Assembly (NCBI RefSeq): GCF_040954835.1
Contig: NC_090708.1
Coordinates: 33,802,001 to 33,866,000, forward strand
Direction of reading: 5' to 3'
Source of the DNA: Lepisosteus oculatus
Lineage: Eukaryota; Chordata; Actinopteri; Semionotiformes; Lepisosteidae
Length of the DNA: 64,000 bases
Below are positions 31,414-54,620 of the stretch, in pieces; within the stretch, counting starts at the first letter, position 1, and every line of letters begins with the position of its first letter. The notes beneath the pieces are model-generated. The model did not search any database and was not told where the DNA came from. It saw nothing but the letters and a program-made list of their open reading frames with translations. Position numbers and translations under genes: made by a program.

Positions 31414-31932
31414 AGAGAGAAGCTCACCGATTCCACCTAGGATTAATTTGAAACACATTGCATTTCTAGAAAACAAAAGTCAAGGACCTGATAACATCAT
31501 TAGGCAGTTATAAAGCTCATGTGCTTAGCACCTCAGTACTACAGTATATTTAGCTATTTTGAAACTGAAATCTCTGAATCAGCAGAAGGTGCCCAAAATT
31601 TGAAAACACATGATAACCGTACCAGTTGCAGAACACAAAAAAGACAATAAATTATCTCAGAACAGTGAGATACCAGTTAGATGTCTTTTTATTGTCTTTT
31701 TTGGGCATTGTGTTCTGCAACTGGTACGGTTATCATGTGTTTTCAAATTTTGGGCACCTTCTGCTGATTCAGAGATTTCAGTTTCAAAATAGCTAAATAT
31801 ACTGTAGTACTGAGGTGCTAAGCACATGAGCTCTATAACTGCCTAATGATGTTATCAGGTCCTTGACTTTTGTTTTCTAGAAATGCAATGTGTTTCAAAT
31901 TAATCCTAGGTGGAATCGGTGAGCTTCTCTCT
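31414..31932. repeat. Long near-perfect inverted repeat (palindrome)
   Basis: Left arm 31414-31651 and right arm 31688-31932 are reverse complements over about 240 bp, with one visible substitution and one 7-bp indel; the spacer is 36 bp. A transcript across it would fold into a long double-stranded hairpin. No terminal signature of a known transposon was seen. Confidence 0.9.
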
Positions 31933-31958
31933 TACATAATTTCTTTAGAAATTATGTA
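31933..31958. repeat. Short perfect palindrome abutting the long one
   Basis: TACATAATTTCT, two bases, then AGAAATTATGTA. Begins at the base after the right arm of the long palindrome. Confidence 0.8.
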
Positions 31959-31959
31959 A

Positions 31960-33560
31960 TTTGAGAAAATTGTTAAAAAGCATATGCTTTACCAGGTAGA
32001 GCACCTACTAGATCTAATGCAATGTGCCTACAGGGCTAAAAGAGGACTTGAGGATGATACCGTCACATTATTAAATTTCTTATATACATAACTAGATAGT
32101 CCCAAGAAACATACCAGGCTTTTATTTATAGATGACTCTTTAAATAAATCAGCTTTTAACATCATTCAACCATACCTCGTGGAGAGAGTTCTCTCAAATT
32201 TTAATCTAGTTTTATTGTAGGCTAGATTTATTGTTGGGAAAACGGCTATTATTTCATTTAGAATCATTCAGAGTAAGACAATCAGTCAGAAAAGTGTTAA
32301 ACATTGCTTATGCTAATAAAAAAGAACTTTGATTTGATAATTAGAAGGATGAAACAAAAACAAACAACAGATTTGAGGTACTTACCCTAATTTAGTATCC
32401 TGTTTGTGATGCCAATGTAAAACAATGAATAACACTTCTTGGAAATTTAAAATGGATTGAAGATGTAAAAAACATGATTTTGATAATAATATTTTTTGTG
32501 AATTTCTGTAATATTATCATAAGCATATGCTATTCACACAATATCCTTATAAAATGTGAAAGCTATCATAGTCTTTTAAGAACTTTTATTACATACCCAC
32601 CCAATTTCAGACTACTGTTTTAAAACTTGTTTCTCTGGCAATTACTTCTGAACTTGTTTGGGAGAGAATAAGAAATGTGGACATCCACACCTACAGAGCC
32701 ATTTAACACGTTTTAAGCTCCACAACACCAGACAGGAGAATAAATATACTGTAGAATTGTGGTGTCTCACTATCTAAAAGCCTCCAAGAACCTAGAAAGT
32801 CACAGGAGTGGCTGTATGATGGAGAGATTAGAGAGTCCTGCCTGACTAATACCAAGCTTACTTTGGCAGCCTACGGAGCCATTTTTGGGCCATTGCCTGG
32901 GAGAAGCTAGGCAATGTCAGCTAGGCACATGACCAAGAGTAGGCAATAGAGATCAACCAATCAACCACTTTTGTTGGTTAAGCCACCCAGGAATCCCAAT
33001 GAATCCTTCTCAATATGTTAATTCAAAATGTATTGGTTATGGTAGAAGAGGTGCTAATGGTGAATACCTGAGCAACAGAATTCAGAACATTCCCCAGATG
33101 TAGAGCTTATACAAAAGCATCCTGTTCCCAGTACTTTGAATAGTATTTGTTTTCTTTCTGCCACTCTGTTTAGTCAACTTGTGAGTGTACATTACAATTG
33201 CATTGCCAAAAGGTGGCGTAATTGTATTTAATCAATGCTTGTAAAGTATTTGCCTTTGTAAAGTGTAAAAAAATGGTATTGCATCATCCTATCATAAAAC
33301 TTCCTAATTTCAAGTACTGGTCAGCACAAAACTGAAATGTTCTATGTGTCCAATGTGCTGAGCTAGGAGAAAAAGATTAAAAAAATATTTTGGTAGAACA
33401 TCCTTACTAATCAAAATGCCTTACAAAGCCAACTCATCATAAGGATGTGAGATCAAGAGACATCACAAGTATATTGGCCTCTGCTCTCTAGGTACAGTAG
33501 ATTTTAACTTGGGGTACCACCTTACCATTCAAATTACTGAGATGTTATAGTCCCAGTGAA
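31960..33560. other. Intergenic, nothing recognised
   Basis: AT-rich with no ORF of note, no RNA gene and no recognised repeat. Confidence 0.45.
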
Positions 33561-33561
33561 C

Positions 33562-33649
33562 CTGGTGTGAAGCCATAAGTGATAGCACAAAAATAACTAA
33601 GGAAGCAAGCCTCATTGTTTTTGTGCTCTCACTTATGGCTTCACACCAG
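33562..33649. repeat. Hairpin with 32-bp arms
   Basis: Arms 33562-33593 and 33618-33649 pair with one mismatch (GATAGC against GAGAGC); loop 24 nt. The size is that of a pre-miRNA-like stem or of a small MITE end-to-end remnant. No target duplication was found. Confidence 0.75.
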
Positions 33650-34439
33650 CTTCAATGGGGCTGAGGGGTTCGTTCAAAATGAGGCAATGGGTTCGTTCAG
33701 ACAAAAAGGATAGCAAACCATAGCAAAAGATCATTACCTGCATCCCCAATAAAATGACATATCAAAGTGGTCAGGAGACTCTAGATCACTAGTCTGCTTC
33801 CACCTTAGCAAATGTGATTTTTGGTTCTGTAGTTACTGTAGCTAAAGCATTATTCATATACAGTCTCAATGATGATAGCTTTGCACATCCATTTGCATGT
33901 ATTCCTGTATTTTCTGTAAGTAGTGATTGAGTGTGTTGGGGTGATCTTGATTTGGGGGTTATTGTTTGAAGGTGAAAAGGAATTGCAATTAGTACTTACA
34001 AAAGTGTTACAGTAAATGTTTTATTATGTGATTTGGTATTGTAAAAAAGCACTTTTCCATCAAAAAAGGTTTATTTTATAAGTGCTGTTGAAGATGTGTA
34101 AAAACATTTTTCTGTGAAGCTGTATTCAGCGTCTTTTTTCTCATGCATGTGCACTAATAGCACGCATGAGCAATTCACAAGGAACACTGTAATTCCACTT
34201 CCCCAAGTTCCCACTGCTGAATTTGTGAGTGGGTGTCCAAATCGCACTAAAAAACTAAGAGCCATGCAGAAGATTTTTTAATAATACAGAATTCTTATTC
34301 CCTGATTTTACTTTGAACTACGTTAGCAGTGACTTCATTTTTGTAATTTCCAATAATATTTAACATATTTGAAGACCACACAAAGAAAACGAAAGGATGG
34401 TTTCCCCTTTTTGTTTTCATTTTTTAACGTTTGTTCTCC

Positions 34440-34600
34440 ACGATTAGAAACTTCAGACGTATTCAGATCAGAACAAGTTCTGAGAACAGAAACGCCAGTT
34501 TCACTTGGTACAAGAAAAATATCACTCCGGCATTTTAATTGTCAGCGTATTCTTCTGAGAGTGAAGCGGCGGTGTGGAGGTACAGTATGAATTTAGGACT
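34440..34600 (+). promoter_or_regulatory. Candidate promoter / noncoding first exon of gene B
   Basis: CTTCAGACGTATTC at 34451-34464 and AGTTTCACTT at 34497-34506 (reverse AAGTGAAACT, IRF-type core) repeat the motifs upstream of gene A. A possible donor GGAG|GTACAG lies near 34580. The block is also locally richer in CpG than its surroundings. Inference only. Confidence 0.3.
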
Positions 34601-35458
34601 CTTTATCGAATTTGTTCAGTGTGCTTTTCCTGCCATGTGAAGTCAAGGGACCACACATGGTTTGTTCTTTCGTTCATTTTACATGAAATGTTTTTGGTTG
34701 TCATTGTGAGAACAGGTTACACATTCTTTCACTTTATGTTGGTATTTCTGTACATAATGCAGAAAGTTTTGTTTTGTTTTTTTTAATTCGCGGCAGTGCG
34801 GTAGTAAATTTAACTTTGAAATGTATCCTTTTCTTTTCGGTCCTACTGTTGTAACTAGAAAGGCTTGATCAAGGTTCACAGAAACGCTACTAATTAAAAT
34901 AAGTATTTTAAATGTTATGAGAGAGGGAGGATTATGCCTATTTAAAGTAAAACGAATGTGTAAATTACTAATCAGATAACCCTTACCCGGGACCCTCACC
35001 ATAAAATAATTCTTAAACTTTGTGTGCGTCTTAAGCTTCTTAATTTAGACAGAGTTAGAATCATCATAGGCAGAGCAGAGAAGCTTAAAGGAAGATTTTC
35101 CAATTAAGGTGTTTTTAGGTTTTTTAAAACTTAGTTTTTTCAAGCTGGAATTTATAAACAAATAATAATTCTAACATTATACAATTATTTTCTAAAGACC
35201 CTTTTGTGAAACAAACTAAATAAAATGAACCCAAGCAGTGTAAACTAAAGGGAAGTCCTTGGAAAATCTTACAAAATGTGTTAATATACAATATTCATAA
35301 GGAATATATTCTGTATATAGCGTATATCTTGAATCTGTTGGTATATTTATAGGAATGCCTTTGAAAAGATTCTGAATTCCCAGTTTAATATTTTTGATGT
35401 TTTAGTTATTACTGTTTATTGTAATTCATGTTTTTAATTTGACCTGAAATTTAATTTG

Positions 35459-35683
35459 CAGCATCTACTGTAGAAAGAAAATGTCCAATATAGTCAGATT
35501 GATGAGATCTGATGCTTCAAATACAGTCCAGATGTTTCACATTTGGCTGATAGCCTGGTCACTATTACAGTTCAATTTCATTCTAGGAGCAGCTGCAGAA
35601 ATTTGTGAGAAATTAGATATGGATGCATGGGCAGATGTCCAGGATATTGTATCGTTCTCACCCAATGGCAAAATGGAAAGGAG
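35459..35683 (+). other. Unrecognised exon-like ORF with possible signal peptide
   Basis: Follows an acceptor-like TTTGCAG; ATG at 35481. From an inner Met the peptide MFHIWLIAWSLLQFNFILG looks like a secretion signal, then AEICEKLDMDAW. A donor-like GAG|GTGTAA follows 35683, and without splicing a stop comes at 35691-35693. The end phase (2) does not fit gene B exon 2. I do not recognise the protein; it may be an exon of a decayed or separate gene, or chance. Confidence 0.25.
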
Positions 35684-35793
35684 GTGTAACTAAATAAGCC
35701 ACTACAATTAAAAAATGTTCCGACACACAGTATTTTACATTTTACTCTATTCAGCCGAACAGTGAACGGGTGCAAGCACTTTAATTAAAGTAT

Positions 35794-36031
35794 TGTAACG
35801 CAACGGGGGCTCAGGCGGGCGCCCTTGCCGCATTAGGTCGGCCCCTGCACCGTCCGGGGCTCGAACCCGGGACTTCCGCGTCTCTCTGCAGCGACCCAGC
35901 CCCGTGAGCTAAAGAGAGATCTCTCCACAGCCCAGTAGCTGTGGTCCTGCTATCACAGGGAAGGGCGGTGACGTCACCCGCTCTGGTACGCCGGCTCTTA
36001 CACACAGTGCTTGTCGGCCGTAAGCGTTACA
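35794..36031 (-). repeat. tRNA-like repeat with LTR-like ends, copy 3
   Basis: Ends TGTAACGC and GCGTTACA, flanked by GTAT on both sides (35790-35793, 36032-36035). On the minus strand it has TAGCTCACGGGGC and an exact B box GGTTCGAGCCC, plus TGACGTCA at 35969-35976. It sits 133 bp before gene B's first coding exon and looks the youngest of the three copies. Confidence 0.8.
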
Positions 36032-36179
36032 GTATGGTCTCAGAGCTCCCTGGGACTCAGGTCTCCTCTCAGAACTGACCATAAATTCAGGTGGGCTACT
36101 TCACATGAAGTGACCTTCTAATATGAACCTAATGACACTTTTGATTGATTTTTCTCTTCCAAGGCATTGACTGCTGAAC

Positions 36180-49311
<13,132 letters not shown>

Positions 49312-49601
49312 ACAAAGCAGGAAAATATAGAACGGTTTGAAAACATTTATTTCCCCCTGGAATTATTGCTCAAATACCATTATGAACTGTACTGTCTTAT
49401 AGTCTATGAGGTTTATTAATATGCACAATATTATAACACACTTCTGGCTGTATCTTTAAATTTGCTTCAAGTTTAAAGTACTGGAAATAATTATGGAAAC
49501 AGGGAAACGTGGATTTATAATAAAATCTACACCATATAAAATTATAGCTTTCATGTGAAAATAAAATGTTACCTCATTATGTGTTACAATAACATGCTAC
49601 A

Positions 49602-50100
49602 TGTTACGAGTTCGGTAATAGGGACCGAACGAGTGAGTGAACCCACTTGCAGGAGCAAACAAAGCCAAGTCGTAATCCGAAAGCAAACCGTAATCGTAGG
49701 AACGAGCCGAGAGTCCAGGGGAAGCAAGATATCCTAAGGGAACGTGTACCGAAGCCGAAGAGTAATCCAAAGTCATAGTCCGTAGAGCAATCCGAGAATC
49801 CAGAGGTAGCCAGTAATCCAAAACAGAGCGAAAGTACCAATCCAAGCCGAGATCCGAAAAGCCGAAGTCCAAAGGGAAAAACCGTAAGCCGAAATCCAAG
49901 ACAAACACAGAGTAGAAGAAGCGCAACTAGGAAGCTCGATAGGGAAAACCAATACTGAGCAACGAGGTAGGGAAGGACAGGTGTTTAAGTAGGATGAGAC
50001 GGGGGTGTGGTGGTGAATGGGAAAACTGATAGGTGAACTGACAGATAGGGGCTACGCCTACTTCTGCCTCCTCCGTTGCCGGGAGGCAGGGTTCGTAACA
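49602..50100 (-). mobile_element. Chromovirus 3' LTR, 499 bp
   Basis: Ends TGTTACGAG and TTCGTAACA (inverted TGTTACGA). Bordered on the inner side by a G-rich purine tract on the minus strand (50101-50116). The ORFs within it on both strands are spurious. Confidence 0.8.
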
Positions 50101-53100
50101 TTACCCCCCCCTCTACGGGCGGCTCCTGACGCCCTAAAGGGACGATCCGGGAAGTTAAGGTGGAAGTCTTGGATGAGGTTGGGGTCCAGAATATCCTTCT
50201 CCGAGACCCACGAGCGCTCCTCCGGACCGTAGCCTTCCCAATCGACGAGATATTGTAGGACTCCACGAGACCATCGGGAATCCAGGATTTTATTGACCGT
50301 GTAAGCAGGGAGTCCATCAATCACTCGAGGCGGTGGGGTTTTTTTTTGCGGTTTAGACAGGGTGGATCTGTGAAAGGGTTTAAGGAGGGAAACATGGAAA
50401 GTAGGGTGGATCCGAAGGGTAGGAGGCAAGGCCAGTCGGTAAGTCACAGGGGTGATCTTGGCGAGGACACGAAAAGGACCAATGTACCTGGGAGCAAGCT
50501 TGCCAGAAGGTTGCTTAAGAGGAAGGTTACGAGTAGATAACCAAACAAACTGACCGCGTCGAAGTCTGGGTGGGATACGACGGCGCCGATCAGTCACCTT
50601 CTTCCGCTGAGCTGAGGTGCGAAGAAGGGTGGCTTTGGCCTTCCTCCAGAAGGTCTTCAGTTTAGAGATGTAGTCCTGAACCGAAGGTACCTCTGTGTTG
50701 GGGTGGGAGTCAGGGATAAGAGGAGGCAGATAACCTAAAGCACACTTAAAGGGAGACATGCCGGTAGCTGTGGTATACAGAGAATTGTGTGCATACTCTG
50801 CCCATGGGAGCAAAGACACCCAATTGTCATGGGTAGAGGAGATATAAGTCCGTAAATAGGTCAGCAGTTCCTGATTCATTCGTTCAGTCTGACCGTTGGC
50901 CTGAGGGTGATAAGCTGAGGTAAGTGAGACTGAGGCGCCCAGCGACTTACAGAAGGCCCTCCAAAATCGGGAGACAAACTGGGGGCCCCTATCAGAAACA
51001 ATATCCTTAGGGATACCATGCAGTCGGAAGATATGTTGTACAAACAATTCTGCTAGTTCTCGAGCTGTCGGTAAGGATGGTAGGGGAATAAATGGGCAGA
51101 CTTGGAAAAACGGTCTACCACCACCATAATAGTTGTGTGTCCATGGCTGGGTGGAAGGTCAGTAATAAAATCTACTGAGAGGTGCGTCCAAGGACGGTCC
51201 GGGATGGGTAGGGGTTGAAGAAGGCCCGCTGCCCTCATCCGGGAAGACTTCATTTGGGAGCAGATAGAGCAGGCCTGGACATATTCCTTGACATCCTTGG
51301 CCATAGATGGCCACCAGAAGTCTCTGGAGATGAAATCCAAGGTACGGTGGAATCCAGGGTGTCCGGCGAAGCGGGAGTCGTGTCCCCATTGTAAAACTGC
51401 CGATCTGACGGAATTAGAGACAAATAACTTGTCCTGAGGGCACTTAGGAGGTACCGTCTGTCCTACCAAGGCTCGTCGAACAATTACCTCAATGTCCCAC
51501 CTTACAGCTGCCAGGAACTTACCAGACGGGATGATGGGTTCTGGAATCAATTCGGCCTCAGGGGGGTCGTGGATCCGTGAAAGGGCGTCTGCCTTCACGT
51601 TCTTGGAACCTGGAGTGTAGGTGATCAAGAAATTAAATCTGGAAAAAAAAAAGGGACCACCTAGCCTGGCGAGGACAAAGACGTTTGGCCGACTGCAGAT
51701 ACTCCAGGTTTTTATGATCAGTGTAAATTAAAAAAGGGTGATGAGCACCCTCTAACCAGTGCCTCCATTCCTCCAATGCCAGCTTAATGGCCAAGAGCTC
51801 ACGGTTACCGACGTCGTAGTTCATTTGGGCAGGTGATAGCTTCTTAGAGAAGAAGGCACAGGGATGAAGAATCTGTTTTTCTCCATGACGTTGGGAGAGA
51901 ACAGCACCCACACCATGGCCAGAAGCATCCACTTCGACCACAAAGGGCAAAGTTGGATCAGGGTGTTTTAGGATGGGGGCTGTAGTGAACAGGTGTTTCA
52001 GACGCTGAAATGCTTCTTCGGCTTGAGGGGTCCATTTGCCTTGTTTAGGTCCTTTACGGGTCAAAGAGGTTATGGGAGTGACCACCGAGCTGAAATTTCG
52101 AATAAACTTCCTGTAAAAGTTAGCAAAGCCGAGAAATCGTTGAATGTGTTTTAGATTCTTGGGAGTGGGCCAATCAGTAATCGCCGAGACTTTACTCGAA
52201 TCCATTTCCACCCCCTCCGGCGAGATGACGTACCCTAAAAAGTGAATCCTCGAAGCATGGAAGGTACACTTCTCTAGTTTGACATATAGCTTATTCTTAA
52301 TGAGCCGGGAGAGTACTTCTCTGACATGGAGAACATGATCCTGGAAGGAATCAGAAAAAAATAATATGTCATCTAGATAAACCAATACAAATCTTTGTAG
52401 GAGATCCTGAAAGATGTCATTAATAAAAGATTGAAACACTGCTGGAGCATTAACCAAACCAAAGGGCATGACCAAATATTCATAATGTCCATGGGTTGTC
52501 ATAAATGCCGTCTTCCATTCATCCCCCTCCTGAATGCGGATTAGGTTATAGGCCCCTCGTAAATCCAGTTTAGTAAAGATCTTGGCTCCATGCACCGACT
52601 CAAGTGCTGCTGGAATTAAAGGCAAAGGGTACCGATTCTTGATGGTGATCTCATTGAGGCCACGATAGTCGATGCAGGGACGGAGCCCACCATCCTTCTT
52701 TTCCACAAAAAAAAAAACTGGCACATGCTGGTGAAGTGGATGGACGTATAAGCCCAGCCTTCAGAGAATCTTGTATATAGACTTTCAGGGCCTCAGACTC
52801 AGAATTGGAGAGTGGAAAAATACGACCTTTGGGAGGGATAGTACCAGGCAGAAGGTCAATGGCGCAATCGTATGGTCGATGAGGGAGGAGGGTCAAGGCC
52901 TCCTGCTCATTAAAGGCTTCCTGAAGATCAGAGTATTGAGGGGGTATGGTAGGAACCCCTGAAGGGGACGTCGCCATGAGTGCTATCTTCACTGGTAGGT
53001 GACAGCATTTTCTAATACATCTGGGTCCCCAAGCTACAATCTCTTTAAGGGACCAAGAAATGTGTGGGTCATGCTGCTGTAGCCAAGGAAATCCTAGTAC

Positions 53101-53385
53101 CAGAGGATGAGGAAATCCTAGTACCAGGAGATAAAACCAGATGTCTTCGACATGGGTGGCGCCTATCTGCAGGCTTATAATTTCCGTTTGCCACCTAATA
53201 AGTCCTGGAGATACGGGGGAGCCATCAATAGACTGGACACGAAGAGGGGTGGACACCAGGGTCAAGGGTAATTTCCAAGCTCGAGCGACGGAGGCGTCTA
53301 TAAAGTTTCCTGCCGCCCCCGAGTCTATAAAAGCAAGAAGAGGTCTCCTTTCATTATCCCAGAATAGGGTAGAACAAATAAAAAA
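50058..53385 (-). pseudogene. Chromovirus pol (protease-RT-RNase H-integrase-chromodomain)
   Basis: Minus-strand pieces: protease with DSGAA at 53311-53325 leading into 53265-52651; RT and RNase H in 52724-51633, with VYLDDILFF in the RT and a TDHKNLEY RNase H motif; RNase H end, integrase zinc finger and core start in 51628-51053; integrase core end and chromodomain in 51047-50058 ([20 protein letters not shown]). Breaks at about 52700 and 51640 are in A-runs; another is near 51085. It would copy and integrate the element; this copy is dead. Confidence 0.88.
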
Positions 53386-53787
53386 TCATGAGGAAAACTG
53401 AGGGAATTGAGTACTCTCACTCACCTTAGGATTCCGAGAAGGTGGGCGGCGCCTCAAGGACGAGTATGCAGCAGGGCAGGCCGCTTTAAAGTGTCCAAGT
53501 TTCCCACAGTACAGGCAGCGACCCTCTCGTTGGCGCCTCTCACGTTCTTCAGGGGTTAACCGGGTGCGGGCTATTTCCATAGGTTGTTCCGAGTCAGCAG
53601 ATCTGAAAGGTGATAGCCGAGGAGCCTCTAGTATAGAGGACCGGGATCTCTCAGCACTCCTATGACGAATTCTGAGTTCTAATTGCAAAACATGTGAAAT
53701 AACTTCCTCCAATTGCTCAATTGAGGCATATTTACCAGATGATTTCTTCACTGAGTCCTTGACGGAAAAGAAAAATAAGGACCTCAT
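53386..53787 (-). pseudogene. Chromovirus gag, C-terminal part
   Basis: Ends with a CCHC zinc knuckle ([14 protein letters not shown]) that binds RNA. The start is out of frame with the preceding piece, which reads [16 protein letters not shown] in another frame. The N-terminal majority is deleted up to the 5' LTR remnant. Confidence 0.8.
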
Positions 53788-53803
53788 CGGCAGGGTCGTA
53801 ACA

Positions 53804-54400
53804 CTACAATGTCATTGGATGTCAGACCACCTATCAGAAAGTCACATCTCTTCAAGGCCAATATACTGTATATATTAGGCAATATATAGGCAATGATGCC
53901 ATAGTAGAGATGTAAATATATCATAAACACCATGGCTATGAAAAGGAAATTTCACTTGATAAGAGTATAGTCAGATTAAAGTCTGTGTTTTAGCTAATGA
54001 ATGCTACTTCCACTGACAACTTGCTGCTCGAATATATGTTTCACTCTGTGCTTTTTGTAAGACTCAGAGGGCTTGTTAAGAATCTGGTACTTAACAACAC
54101 AATAGAGATCTTGGAAATAAACCCTGCTGCAAGAAAGTGTATTACAATTTCTTCAGAAATGATAAAATTCATATTTGCATTAGATGTTCTCAGCGAGTGT
54201 GTTGTTCAGAAACGTTCCTCATCCTGTTTTTGTTATTTCCTGTTCTCAACAAAGTACACATACTGTATACCATCCAGGACCACCAAAATAACAAATTAGC
54301 AACATTAACTCTACAGGTTTTAGTTAGACTTTAGTACTTCATGTTTTCATACTCTCATAGCTCATAGATTTGTGGGGTGGTGTGCACCTTTTATTTAGTG
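53804..54400. other. Intergenic, nothing recognised
   Basis: No motif-bearing ORF or repeat was recognised. Confidence 0.4.
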
Positions 54401-54429
54401 TGATTTTAAATTGTTTTTATCTGTCCAAC

Positions 54430-54620
54430 CATTTTGTTACTGCTTTATCCAATACAGGGCTGTGGGGGAGTCAGGGCCTATCCCACAAAGCAATGGATGC
54501 AAGGCAGGGTACACAGAGACCCAAACTCACACAGGAGCCAACATTTTTGTCAGAAGGCAATTATCCTACCAATATCTATTTGAGCCGTGGGAGGAAACCA
54601 GAACATACAAGAAAATGATA
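54430..54620 (-). repeat. tRNA-type SINE, reverse copy, partial
   Basis: CAGGGCCTATCCCACAAAGC, GGCAATTATCCTACCAATAT and GTGGGAGGAAACCAGAACAT are the reverse complement of the SINE at 42631-42952. The tRNA-like head is missing. Confidence 0.6.

Larger units (their letters stand above)
49602..53803 (-). mobile_element. Chromodomain Gypsy LTR retrotransposon (chromovirus), degraded
   Basis: TG...CA ends with a perfect 5-bp duplication CTACA (49597-49601, 53804-53808). Minus-strand order: 15-bp remnant of the 5' LTR, gag tail, protease, RT, RNase H, integrase, chromodomain, purine tract, full 3' LTR. Frames break at least four times. The 5' LTR, primer site and most of gag are deleted. It lies 0.3 kb downstream of gene B, in opposite orientation. 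Confidence 0.9.

Noticed and set aside
35811-36005. 64-codon minus-strand ORF
   Set aside because: Lies wholly inside the tRNA-like repeat.
49597-49926. Two overlapping minus-strand ORFs with periodic residues
   Set aside because: They lie in the chromovirus LTR; the periodicity comes from repeated CCGAA/GTAATCC-like strings.
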